A stretch of 64,000 bases of DNA from Dermacentor variabilis (taxonomy: Eukaryota; Arthropoda; Arachnida; Ixodida; Ixodidae), in NCBI RefSeq assembly GCF_050947875.1, contig NC_134568.1, positions 202,459,729 through 202,523,728 on the forward strand, in the 5' to 3' direction. This document shows positions 21,701 to 32,187 of this stretch, piece by piece (positions within the stretch are counted from its first letter, which is position 1; each line of letters starts with the position of its first letter). The notes below the pieces were generated by a model. It did no database searches, was not told where the DNA came from, and was given only the letters and a program-made list of their open reading frames with translations. The translations under genes and the position numbers were made by a program.

Positions 21701-23325
21701 CAGCCTGCGCACCCTGTTCTATAGGTGAACTGCTGCGTGTGGAAAGGGCGGACGTGTTGATATGGCGTGGTATTATGTGCACAGTCTTCCCACGTGTTTA
21801 GTACTGGGGGTTGCATAATCTGTAGTTTCGGAGATGCATTGAAGTGAGAGACAGACAAAGCGTTCGCCTCCACAGCCAGCACTTTTCATGATGGTGTTGT
21901 CCCACTGCACGTGGCAGTATCAAAGAGGACAGAGTGGATGCAAAAGCAAGGCTAGGTTTGCTTCATACTACCTATGCGAAGGTATCGTTGACACACCGTG
22001 AAACCATATCTTTGGTCGCAGACTCTCAAATTCAAAATTTTTTTTTTCTCATTCAGATTTGATTTTTCCGACTGCGGCCCTTTTCGTGGGAAAACAATTC
22101 ATTTGCAAATGGACTTATTTGACGAAAAGGTGGAATCATTTCTCACTGCCTGTCGTTTGTTCAATGTGTGTACTAAAGTCAATAGAGCACCAACCAGTAT
22201 AAACCAGTGTGTTGAATTTGTTTTCTTGTTTTAGTATGATCTGACTGGTTATGTGCCCAAATAAACAATTAGATTATGAAAACAAAGTTCATCAGAACAT
22301 GTCATTCGTTTTACTTATAATTACCCTATTTCAACTGCAGAACCCACATGTTCAGGCATGTAGATTTAAGTAGAACAAGTCATTTTGCGATTCTTAGTTC
22401 TGAACAGGTAAGAGCAGTGCTAAGGACGCAAAGTGAGTCCACATAGATAAATGGCATGGTGCACTGTGCACTGACTGATAATTGATATGTTTTTGCAAAA
22501 GACAAGCAAATAAATATCCAGTAACGCCTTGTCAAAGGCACGAAAGCACATAAAGAGGCAGGGTGTGGTCACATACAAATGTGCCATGGTTGTAGCTTTG
22601 TTAACAAGCATGCCACTTTCCTGTAACTTCAAAAAACAGGTGCTGTACTGACGCATTCGTCTTTTTTTGCTGTTGTTATTTTATGGGATTTGGTTAGTTT
22701 CTGGGTTAATGGTTACTGCTTTCGCTAACATGTTGCACTTGTGAAATTCGGGCCGTCATCTGCACTGTTCACAGTGTATGTACCCTAATGGTCACATTAT
22801 AGTGGTGCTTAATCGTGAAGGCTCATTCAAATATAGACTTGTCTGCTCTACATATGCTTTTCTTCATGCCAAAGGAATAAGATATACTATGTTTGTGTCA
22901 GAAGGAAAGAAACTGAGACTGGTGTCATTATTGCACATAAATCTACGCTTAGTTGCGTTAACATTTTCGCATAATTTCAACAACTTATTTGGGGCATTTC
23001 TGTAACATTCACTCTGGCTTATCCACTTAGGTGTAAGGAATAAAGGCAAAAAAGCAAAGCATTGCAGTGGATCTAACTTAATGCTCTTGATTCTTGTTAC
23101 CTTCTTGGCAGCTTTCTTTTTGGAAAAGCATATGTACAAAAGCATGTTTGGACCAAATAGGCTGCTGTTTGCGAGGCTTTGCAAGCACCACTATAACGTG
23201 ACAAAAGCAGTGTGTGGCCATTGGTTGTGCAAATTCTGGTGTAATGACTAAACAAAGAAAGATATGTACGCAAATGACAAGCACCGGATCTAACTTCAAG
23301 CTTTAAAATAAGGAAGCAGGCAATA

Positions 23326-23370
23326 TTTAATAAAAGGTGGAGACATGATGTGTCTCCACCTTTTATTAAA
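23326..23370. repeat. perfect 20-bp stem-loop, 5-nt loop
   Basis: TTTAATAAAAGGTGGAGACA is followed by TGATG and then its exact reverse complement. It is isolated in the transposon-poor region. A perfect stem of this length suggests recent origin, or a foldback or RNA structure, but no T-run or coding neighbour supports a specific role. Confidence 0.85.
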
Positions 23371-25653
23371 TTTTTATCCACCTGTTAAAAGAAATTCTTT
23401 ATGCAGTGCAACTAATGGATCAGTGATACATTTGTCCTTTTTAAATGTTGCAAGCCACAATTACCTTTCATGTTGTCAGGTCGTAATACCTGGCTACAAC
23501 GCAAGTTTTGTGGAACACAGGACTGCAGTCACATTCTTTGCAGTATCTAACATTGTGTGAGGGAGGGTTGTTTCACACAGATGACTCATACTCCCTCAAA
23601 CTCCCTCATTTCGCATTAATAGAGCATCCCATCTGTCCGATGTAGGCACGGCCTTATGATGGCAGCAGACTACACAACGCTTGCAGCCTAGCTCACTAGA
23701 TGCATATTGTGCTTCAAGCCACAGCCAACCTTTTCCTTTTTTTGGCTTCTGCCTTTTGTTACAGCACAAAACTCTCCTAGCAAGGGCCTGAGAAAACAAT
23801 GATTTGTGCAACTAAATTAGGCATGAATATGGAATATAATGAATGAGATGATGAAGTAAAAAAGTGGTTGCAGTTGTTTCGTATGCATTTGTAATTTTCA
23901 TGGGTAATTGTGTAGCTGGTTCCTACGGGCAAATTTTTTTTTCTGTATGAAACATGTGGAGAGATTTGCTCTGATGAGAAAAAAAGACTGAAGCCAGGAA
24001 AACAAATCAATTTGTTTGTTGCATGCAGCACAATTTGCAGGTGGTGCACTGTGCAACGGAGGTTATGTACAGTCTGCCATTCCCATCCAGTCATGCTTGC
24101 ATTGCATAGACACACATTGTAATAATTTGAGATTGAGGCTAATGAAGTTTGTGTGCAACAACTCTCATCCGCACATTGTGATGCACTGCAAAATAGATTG
24201 GTTCGTTCCTGTGTTCTTCAGAACTCGTAGCCAGAAATTATGAGCAGACGTACATAAGATAATTAGGCTTTGGAAGATTAGCACGAATAGGACAAATGCA
24301 TCAGTCATTCTCAGTTACATTGCACGAAGAATTTGTTTTTGAAATAATGACGTCACTTCATGTCACTACGTGTTGTATGTCATGTCTGTTTTGTTATTAA
24401 AGCCAGAGTTGAGGATAGGCGCTTGTGCCCTGCATGTCTTTGTCTTCGTTTGCTTCTGTGGTGCCATTACACCAGAATAAATCCATGACAGGAGCTGCCA
24501 CTCCATGCAGTTATACAACATTGGGCTCAGTACGGCTGGCGGCCTCAATGTGACGAGTTCGAAGTAGCAGTAAGTACTTCAGAAGGGCAGAATTTTGTGT
24601 CAGTTGGGGGTGCATATTACAGTATGGTGAAGCAATAGATGGAACAGTGTGAGGCGAGACAGGTGGGAAAGTGCTACAGACAACTGCGAAAGTTTACTGG
24701 AAAGTTTCACTGCAGCAGGACAATGCGTGCATTATCATGGTGCAGCAAAATTTGCCAATTTTCATAGTTGTCAGTAACACTTGCCCATCTACATTACACT
24801 TCACCGTACCCTAATAGCAGTAACAACAGCAATCAACTGACCCGAGCAATAATCAAAGCCCACAGAATTGCCAAATTGTAAGAAATGTTTCAGTGTAGCA
24901 CGTTTTGCTAACTGAAGTAAATCTGCAAACCAATGATCAGGCGTATTTTTCATGCACATACATTATTTTGTAGAACTGCTTCCTGCTTTGGCTTTTTTAT
25001 GGCTTTTAGGAAGCATTTTAAGGTACGTAACTGTTTGTCTGTTCTAAAATTAAATCTGTTGTCTGCCAGCACTATGTGTCATTACTGTATCAGCCCTTAC
25101 TTTGCCAGTGTCCTTCGCACTGTTCGCAACTAAATATGAATAACCAGATAACCATTTTTTAATTTTCAGATTATGAAGAGAATACTCTTAATATGTATTT
25201 CATGAGAAAAATTTTCTCAATTTTAGGAAGAAGTCCGGCTGGCCCCAAGCCTGGTGTGAAATGAAGAAATGGCACTCCACATCAATTCATGTTTACTTGT
25301 CGTCATAGCCAGTCTGTTAGCTTAATTTTTGGTTCTTCCTATTGAATTCCCAAAAAAGGTACCAACTCTCATTCATTGAAAAGAAATTTTTGCACTTGGG
25401 GACGCAGCCATGCACAAAGCCTTTGAGCTCATTAATATCTTTATTTTTGAAAGAAAGTGCAACACCTGCGTGGAGCAATAGGTTGAATAAGGCGAGGGTA
25501 AATGAAAACAATGGCGACATTAGTCATCAACAGTTGTCCAACAAAGGAAATCTCATGCTGGAGCCAACATCTTTGCAAGGGAACCAAATGGCTCCAGCCT
25601 GAGACATTCATTGTTCAACCTGGCAAGTCTCCTTGTCGAAATATTTCCTCTAG

Positions 25654-25723
25654 CCTGAGGCCTATATCCGTTCCACCACCCTCGACCAACAATACACCTA
25701 TACATTTGGCAACCCATGGCAAG
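25654..25723 (+). CDS. candidate coding exon 3 (70 nt)
   Basis: The acceptor has a good pyrimidine-rich tract (TATTTCCTCTAG) and the donor is CAAG|GTAACA. In phase 0 the exon reads PEAYIRSTTLDQQYTYTFG then NPWQ, leaving one base (G) for the next exon. The composition looks protein-like, but I cannot assign a family. It fits in phase after the candidate exon at 18689-18757. Confidence 0.3.
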
Positions 25724-26426
25724 GTAACAAATTCACATTCAAAGAGAAGGTAGTGTGCACCCTGGAAAGTAGCATGAACAGTATTTTATTTACTTAATGA
25801 AATGCAGGTTTGCTATCCAATTTATTTTGATCCCCATTTTATAATTGGACAGCATGGATCCTCAGGGAGACTAATAATTCGAAGCTCACACAATTTTGCT
25901 CCTTTATGTCCGTTAAATCTGTCCTGGTTGCTACACTATCAGCCCTGTCTGAAATTGCATTGCAGTGTTTTGAGTATGCATCCCACTTAAAGAATAGTTA
26001 CGCTTCTACCTCAGAATGTCTGCTACTGCGTTGCAGCATCAATTTTATGTCTAGGTGGTGACTGGGATGCCATGTGCTTTTTAAATAAGACCAATATGCT
26101 ATTTGAAGTGCAATTAAATGCAATCTCAAATGACCTCAGCTCGGGGGATGACACAATTGGAGGCCAATGTGATAAGGAGGATTTGATTTCTGAAAGCAAG
26201 GCACTTAAACGTGAGAAAGCATGACTAATTTCGTCTAAAGATGCTGCTATTAGATATGATCAGGGAAGGCACTTGTTCGTGGCTGCATTTGCAACATGTT
26301 ACATTGCTGGCTTTATATATTGCACTGGGTACAGTGAAATGTTGCTGCTTGCACAATATTCAACTAAACATAGTAGCCATGCCAAAGTGTCTATGCAGAA
26401 CACAACTCATCCACTATTATTGTCTA

Positions 26427-26593
26427 CAGTGGAATCTCGATAAACGAAAATCGCTTAAGCGAAACTGCCGCTTAAACAGGACACCATCCTGGTAGTTGGT
26501 TGGCTCTCTGGAATGTCTCTCAGAAATAGAACACCTGGTAAATGGAACCAATTTCCCTGGCCCCTTGAGGCTCCATTTAAAGAGCGCCCACTG
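26427..26593. mobile_element. pogo/Tigger-like MITE, 167 bp
   Basis: The element starts CAGTGGAATCTCGATAAACG, ends GCGCCCACTG, and is flanked by TA on both sides (26425-26426 and 26594-26595). The terminal CAGTGG with a TA duplication and a 'CTCGATAA-CGAAAATCGCTTAA' style end is typical of the pogo branch of Tc1/mariner. There is no internal transposase, so it is non-autonomous. Confidence 0.7.
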
Positions 26594-26650
26594 TAAAAAT
26601 ATAGGGGGGATCCTGTTTGGAAGTTTTGCAAATCTAGTCGCAAACAAAAC

Positions 26651-26812
26651 CGCATTTCAGTGGGAGCGAAATGCAAAAGCACCTGTGTACTTAGGCTTAG
26701 GTGCATGTTAAAGAACCTCAGGTTGTCCAAATTAATCTGGGGTTACTCGCTACGGCATGTCTCATAATCAGAAGGTGGGTTCTGGTTCGTAAAATACGAT
26801 AATTTTTAATAG
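26651..26812 (+). mobile_element. tRNA-derived SINE, 5'-truncated copy
   Basis: It shares with the fuller copy at 38648-38868 the blocks GAAATGCAAAAGCACC, TTAGGTGCATGTTAAAGAAC, CTACGGCATGTCTCATAATC and a 3' end with CGTAAAATACGATAATTTTT. The tRNA-like head is not recognisable here, so only the body and tail remain. Confidence 0.75.
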
Positions 26813-26991
26813 CTTGCTCTGAAATACAGCCCAATTACTACACTAAATTATGTAGCTTGTTTGTGTGATGAGTCCCAATTTCTTAATTTAGTACTTTGAC
26901 ATTTATCATATTTGTGTGCTAGTCCATGCAAAATGCCGCTGATCGGCCTCATTATACAAGCGACTGTTAATTTGGAATGGCTTAATCAAGC

Positions 26992-27366
26992 AACTTAAGC
27001 TTACAGCACAAACACCTACACTGGCGCTAACTTCTTTATTTCTTAATCGTCGATGCAATATAAACCCTAGGCCACACAACCGCGCAGGCACTCAGATTAC
27101 ATTACAGAGATCTGCCAAATTATCACGTACGCAAACGTAGGAAGTCAAATTCAGATGGGTGCAGGGACAAAGATATTTCACTGATGCAATTATCGCCTTG
27201 CCTTTTTATGTGGTAGGCCTCTAAGGCAAGCCACGCATGCTCATTCTTGCTTTTGCCAAGAATTGACGTCCCATCAAGTTGTGCCTCACAATTGTTGCAA
27301 GAGTTTATATGCGCATCAAGGTGCGCTCCTCTATCTACATTTCTGTTTACTTTTGCACATGTTCCC
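26992..27366 (-). mobile_element. Penelope-like (GIY-YIG) 3' region, inverted copy 1
   Basis: On the minus strand the frame is open and reads HINSCNNCEAQLDGTSILG, ALEAYHIKRQGDNCIS and LSLHPSEFDFLRL, then a stop. The pattern H..C..C....L...T.ILG...EA.HIK..G..CIS...L...E..FL matches the C-terminal GIY-YIG endonuclease region of Penelope-like elements as I remember it. It is the mirror of 27626-28036, with a 259-bp spacer. Compared with the other arm it lacks a block of about 28 bp in the 3' untranslated part. Confidence 0.6.
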
Positions 27367-27625
27367 CGAGTCGCTCATTGACGCAATGCCCTTTCTAGCC
27401 AAGCTATGTCTTACCGCATGAGAGTGGAATGGTATAAACCACGCCGACAGCGCGCGACACGTATAAAGCAACATGCCGAATTTGGCATCCTCCTCTGCTC
27501 TCTCCGCAGATGTGGAAGCATAGCTTTAAAAGCTTGTTCGGCGCAGAAAATGCCAAAGGAACACTCTGCCTGCAAGCAACTTTCTTGAGTTGATAGATGA
27601 CCTTATGTGTTTAAGGGACCACGCA
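27367..27625. other. spacer between the inverted GIY-YIG arms
   Basis: Non-coding DNA with small palindromes (AGCTTTAAAAGCT) and ATAAA boxes. No direct repeat or transposase is seen. Confidence 0.5.
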
Positions 27626-28036
27626 GGGAACATGCGCAAAAAGTAAACAAAAATGTAGATAGAGGAGTGCACCTTGTTGCGCATATAAACCCTTGCAACA
27701 GTTGTGAGACACGACTTGATGGCACGTCGATTCTTGGCAAAAGCAAGAATGAGCATGTGCGGCTTGCCTTAGAAGCCTACCACATAAAAAGTCAAGGTGA
27801 TAATTGCATCAATGACATACCTTTGTCCCTGCACCCATCTGAATTTGACTTGCTACGTTTGCATATGTGATAATTTGGTAGATCTCCGTAATGTAATCTG
27901 GGCACCTGTGCAGTTGTGTGGCCTAGGGTTTATATATGCATCGACGATGAAGAAATAAAGAAGCCAGTTAGGGCCAGTGTGTGTCGTATCTGCCTTTTGT
28001 GGTCTGTCTTAGGTGTTTGCGCTGTAAGTTTAAGTT
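27626..28036 (+). mobile_element. Penelope-like (GIY-YIG) 3' region, inverted copy 2
   Basis: The plus-strand frame reads HINPCNSCETRLDGTSILG, ALEAYHIKSQGDNCIN and LSLHPSEFDLLRLHM, then a stop at 27868-27870. A conserved 3' flank containing GTGGCCTAGGGTTTATA and GAAATAAAGAAG follows. It is about 85-90% identical by eye to the opposite arm. The catalytic GIY-YIG N-terminal motif itself is not present in either arm; only the C-terminal half is left. A GAAATAAAG signal near the end could serve polyadenylation. Confidence 0.6.
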
Positions 28037-28420
28037 CAGAATTATGTACCAACTAGGCTCAAATGAAGTTTGACTGTTTGTCAAGCAAGCTCAATATGTA
28101 GTCTGTGCAAAAGTGTGGAGTGTCAGTACAAAGTAACAATTCAAACACATGGCTCTGTAGTTACAGTTCAGTATGAAACGAGGTAAGATTTCTTAGCATT
28201 TCTTTCATTTACAAATTTCATTGTGTTAGGACATGTAGAATACTAGTAACTGGCATGCTTACAATGTACATAGTTCTTTTTTAAAATCCAGAAATTGTTT
28301 TACTGGGGCAGAAATGTGCTTTCTTTAGGGCCCGGAAGTAAACATATTATCTTTCTTACATTTGATGTCTAATAAATTTTCTTCACTGTCAGTGTGTGTC
28401 TCGTGCATTTTTCCTTTCAG

Positions 28421-28479
28421 CAAGTAGCAACTGCTCTCGAAGGCGTTTGCTGGCCTCGGAGGCACTGCCGATAAGCTAG
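28421..28479 (+). CDS. candidate terminal coding exon
   Basis: A strong acceptor (CATTTTTCCTTTCAG) is followed, in the phase left by the candidate exon at 25654-25723, by SSNCSRRRLLASEALPIS and a stop (TAG). The minus strand is also open through this block (ASEASKRLREQLL), so coding on the opposite strand is an alternative. Its connection to the upstream candidates crosses the transposon cluster at 26.4-28.0 kb. Confidence 0.2.
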
Positions 28480-28643
28480 GACGACTGTATAAAAGCTTTG
28501 CAAAGAGGGGCTCTGTGATCAGCGAAAGGAAAGAAATGAAGACGTGCGGTGACGGGTTCATTCGCCATTGACCACGTGTGCGCGTGACTTGGTCGATTCA
28601 GCGGTGGCCCTGTGCCGTCGATTGGACCACGTGTGGCGAGCCC

Positions 28644-28880
28644 GTGGCGAAATGCTTCGTGGCGGTACGCCGCGCCTATGCAGCAGCAGACGGAATACCG
28701 CAGGCCAAAGTGTCGGACGCCGGCGTTCGCTCCGAGCAGGTGCGACGCCTGCTCGGGTGGCAGCTCACGGACGGCCGAGTTCCCTTGAGCCTTGATCGCC
28801 GGCGTTCGACATTTCGGCCTGCGGTGTTCCGTCTCGTGCTGCGTAAGCGCGCGACCCGCGCCACCGAGCATTTCGCTACG
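28644..28880. repeat. GC-rich inverted repeat, about 82-bp arms
   Basis: The left arm 28644-28725 is complementary to 28797-28880 with a handful of differences; the core 37 bp (28689-28725 and 28797-28833) pairs best. The 71-bp loop holds a further hairpin (GAGCAGGTGCGACGCCTGCTC). Open frames here on both strands are products of the GC-rich palindrome. Confidence 0.75.
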
Positions 28881-29515
28881 TGCTTGCCGCACCTAAACTA
28901 AAATGCCTTTAATTCCTTCACAAAACTCCCATTGTACCTCCCTCCCAATCAAATGGGGGTGAAGTGGGCGTATTACGGTACCCCCGTTGTGTGCCCAAAT
29001 AATGCCCATCAATGGGAGTTTTATCGTACGCCCTTTCAATGGGAGCAAAAAGATGTACAAAAGGGCATGCGCTAGAGGACAAGCAAAAAATGCCCATCTG
29101 GGTGTTTTTTTGTTTACAGTGTAGAAGTGACTGGAAACTCTCTAGTTGTTTATTTATTTTATTTATTTATTTGTACATACAGCAGTCTATGGGCGTCTTG
29201 CATTGGAGTTTGAGGTATAGTAGCGGCGCCTGGTGGCGGCGAGAAACGTTGTCTGGGTTGTACCACAGAACACTGGGTAGGTATTGAGCCCTGGCTGTGG
29301 CGAAGCGCGTTTCTAGCCCGAGTTTTGCGTCCATTCGCACTTCTTTCTGACTTGTTACGAGTGCGAAAAGGCTCGTCACTTCTCATAGACCACGCCGACC
29401 ACGCTTCGAGCAAGTCGCAGCCTTTAGTTTAACGAAAACGGGCTCTCCGTGGGACGTAATGCTGGAAGCAGAAGGAATCGGCGACGCCGACCCGTAGAGA
29501 CCTAGCTCAGCCTAG
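28881..29515. other. anonymous DNA with a possible MITE end at 29121
   Basis: The stretch 28910-29121 carries repeated CCCATTG/CAATGGG blocks and ends TTTACAGTG|TA, the mirror of the end at 13894. A short (TTTA)n tract lies at 29148-29171. Nothing coding is recognised. Confidence 0.35.
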
Positions 29516-29654
29516 GAAAAGCGTCACCGTCGTTACTGCTGCGTCGTGGGCTGCCATGAACGAGAAGGCCTGAATCCCAACCTCAGATTCTACCGTTTTC
29601 CTTCAAGGCCTCACGAAGCGGAAGCGTCGGGCGCGCTGGATAGCTGCAGTTCGT
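29516..29654 (+). pseudogene. THAP-domain exon fragment, frameshifted
   Basis: The frame from 29516 reads EKRHRRYCCVVGCHEREGLN then PNLRFYRFPSRPHEAE. After an extra base the adjacent frame continues RRARWIAAVRS and meets GTAAGC, a plausible splice donor. This is the N-terminus of a THAP zinc finger: C-x(2-4)-C early, then RFYRFP, then a WIAAVR segment (the later C-x2-H and AVPTIF box would be in a following exon, which I cannot find). The stop just before 29516 and the frameshift argue for a dead copy. THAP domains occur both in host genes and at the N-terminus of P-element transposases, and in this setting the latter is likely. Confidence 0.7.
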
Positions 29655-30700
29655 AGCGCTCGGTAAGCGAAACTTCGCGCCATGCTGACTGCTTCGCCTG
29701 TCTTGAAGCTTGCTTGATTATCTGCGTTCTAAAATTCGGTCTTTTGCACCTACAGTCCCGACGGCAGACCGACATAGCAGCAGGCATGGCTGATGATTCA
29801 CGATTCGAGACCCGGCCACAGCGACAATTAACAATTCGACCGGTGCGAAGTGGGGAAGTGACCCGGTGTGGGCAAATGAGCACAAATGGTCGGGCTGATT
29901 CGGTGACAATTCACTACCCCACTACGAGCAGCACAGGTTAGAGAGTTAAATGTGCTCATCCTTGACTTCAAGCCAGCACGTTGAGGCAGCGCAGCAAGGT
30001 AGTATTGATTGCAGCACATCGATGTTCGAGCGCTGTCATTAAAAGCTACATCAAGCGAGCAGCGCACGAGCTCGCGCTGCAGCGCGATTCGCACGTACGT
30101 TACTGCGAGCTCATATGCATTTCATCAGTTATTTATCAGTTGCTAAAGGGACAGATGGCCGCTACTACAGCGCAGGCATAGCTACTTGTCTAGCGGCATG
30201 CAGTCAACAAAGATTGCAGGAGGCCCGCCGTTTCGCGGCATGTCGAAAGACCGCTGCCGTCGCGGCGCGTACCGTCGTGCGCTCGAGCAGTTCGGTACAC
30301 ATGATGTCTACTTATCGCTGCTGTGTATTCATTTACAGCAAGCATTTCCTCGCGTTTGTGCGCCCGAATCTATCAGCGTGCAAACCTTACCTGAAGTTCA
30401 GCTTCCTACGCGACTCGCTGCACTTGCGATTGACAACGCGCTAAAACTTCGCCGCTTATTTCTTGAACGGCGTACACGCATTCGGCGTTGCATAATTTCT
30501 TGCCTTTACGCAGCGTGCCACCCCTGAAAAAATCTTCGGCGTCCGATATTCGCTGAAAGCCATGGTACAACACAACCGAAAGTGGTGGGTCCATATTGTA
30601 AACGTGCTTTCCGAAACAGACGACCGACCTTGGTACTACCCAGTTCAAGACAGCGGGCGCTTTTTAGCACCATTTTCGCAATGCCCCCTGGGCAATGTAG
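29655..30700. other. anonymous DNA
   Basis: GC-rich to 30500. A 113-codon open frame (30186-30527, plus strand) with many Arg and Ala has no recognised domain. I could not find the missing second half of the THAP domain. Confidence 0.4.
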
Positions 30701-30794
30701 GAGCCCCATACAGACCATGCAAGTGGGCGTATTTCTGCAAACACTCATTTAAGACAAGAATAATATGTGCTCTTGTAAAAAACAACATTCCATA

Positions 30795-31491
30795 TTACTG
30801 TGCAAAATACATGAGTAGTGCCTGCTCAAAATTATCAGTAGAAGAAATTTCTGAGGGTAGAGGAAATAATGAATTTTTAAACAGGTTAGTGCGTGCGCGG
30901 AAAGGGAGCAAGTTGTGAGCGTGACGGTGTCGAGACGCGCGTGACAGGTAAGGTTGAATATATGTTAGTCCACAAAATTCAAGCGACTTGTCGTACATCG
31001 TGAAAAGAAGTTTTCGTCGTGCCACAGTTCTTTGTGCTTCTAAGGTAGGGATATGGTTTTCTGTCATTAGTTGTGACGGCGAATCAGTGGACCTAAATTT
31101 GTTGAAAATGAACCGTACTGCTCGCCTCTGAGCGATTTCAAGCTTATGTTTATCGTTTATGTAACAGAGGTCCCATACTATTGAGGCTTCTAGTTTTGAC
31201 AATATATAAGTTCTCTATGCTAGAAGTTTTAAATTTGAAGGTGCTGTTTTCAGTTTATGACGCAGAAAGCCAAGATTTCGAGAGGCGGATGCACAGACGT
31301 TCGCAATGTATTTCGACCACGATAGAGTGTTTGTAATGGTTATGCATAGGTATTTACATTCGGAGACTTCCTTTCTTGTGTACTATTGATGCAATATGTA
31401 AATGCAATAGGTTGCTTTTTGTTTGGGTCACGAAGTAAGACAGTTTCGTCAGTATTTAGGGTCATAGACCAGGTGGTGCACCATTCATTAA
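30795..31491 (-). pseudogene. CR1-like ORF2, RT end and C-terminal domain
   Basis: Directly after the MITE the RT resumes as NEWCTTWSMTLNTDETVLL (the WxMxLNxxKT segment). After a decayed stretch, an open frame from 31202 reads LEASIVWDLCYINDKHKLE, QRRAVRFIFNKF, HIPTLEAQRTVARRKLLF and RARTNLFKNSLFPLPSEI, ending in a stop at 30795. This is the standard CR1 C-terminal domain (the 'LE..VWDP' and 'AARFI' segments, then the 'FFPRT...WN.LP' region, here shortened). Confidence 0.8.
31489..31491. repeat. TAA target duplication (left) of the MITE
   Basis: Matches TAA at 32188-32190. A 3-bp TWA duplication is characteristic of PIF/Harbinger elements. Confidence 0.75.
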
Positions 31492-32187
31492 GGGCCAAAC
31501 AATAAAATCTTCCTTACCTCAGTAAGGAAGCCTTCATTGCGGTGAGGCCACCTTATGTCACTCTGAAAGCTTCCTTACTGAGGGGCCCTCGGTGAAGGCT
31601 TCCATGGTGCTTCCTCAGCGTAAGGTAGCTCCGAAGCTACCTTCATGCGTCCTTACGCCGCTCCTGGCCCTGAACGAGCGCTTTACCTCAACGCATAGCC
31701 ACGTGACGTTTCCTTGCGCATGCGTGCTGTCGTCCACCTACGGAGAAGCGCGAGCACGGTACGTATTGCCAGGCATGTTCGTTTCGGTCACGCGTGCGGC
31801 ATGAAAGCGTTGCTAGGCGTTGCTAGGCGTTGCACGACGCCGGCGTGCAGCGTTGCTGGAGCAATCAAGTTTTGCACTGTAATATGGTACCTTTTTACGT
31901 TTAGTGAACAAAACTAGAAAAAAAAAACACCCACGCATCTCTATATTAGGTCTTAAATTTAAAAATTGTATGACGATACAACATTTTTTTTATTGAATAA
32001 TGGTGTTCGCGTAAAGCTTTTAAGAGATCATCTCGAACCCAGGCATGCGGCAACCGCTCCTTACGTGAGGACGGGTGAAGGGGGCTTTCAGAGTACGCTT
32101 GCTTCCTCCATCGGTCCTTCGCTGTAAGCAGGCCTCACGTAAGGTTAGGAAGCGCTCGAAGGAAAGGAACGTTTCATTGTTTGGGCC
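31492..32187. mobile_element. PIF/Harbinger-like MITE, 696 bp, inside LINE ORF2
   Basis: The left end GGGCCAAACAATAAAATC and the minus-strand right end GGCCCAAACAATGAAAC are inverted repeats. The interior has many CTTCCTTAC/GTAAGGAAG blocks on both sides. TAA flanks both ends. If the element and one TAA are removed, the LINE RT reads through the junction without a gap (LARLNEWCTTW). No transposase is visible. GGGCC ends plus a TAA duplication suggest PIF/Harbinger, an inference to be checked against autonomous relatives. Confidence 0.8.

Larger units (their letters stand above)
15318..26424. other. AT-rich, transposon-poor region (candidate host-gene introns)
   Basis: In 11 kb I see no LINE, SINE, LTR or DNA-transposon protein, in strong contrast to the rest of the window. 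There are only short candidate exons, one perfect hairpin, and a possible half-palindrome remnant near 24430. The composition and low repeat content fit introns of a functional gene or anciently inserted unique DNA. Confidence 0.4.

Noticed and set aside
21656..21725. Possible exon between TTCTTTTCTAG and TATAG|GTGAAC
   Set aside because: Open in one frame and phase-compatible only with the 17195 candidate, not with the 18689 and 25654 candidates; probably chance.
28476..28901. Long open frames on both strands
   Set aside because: Explained by the GC-rich inverted repeat at 28644-28880, which makes both strands open.
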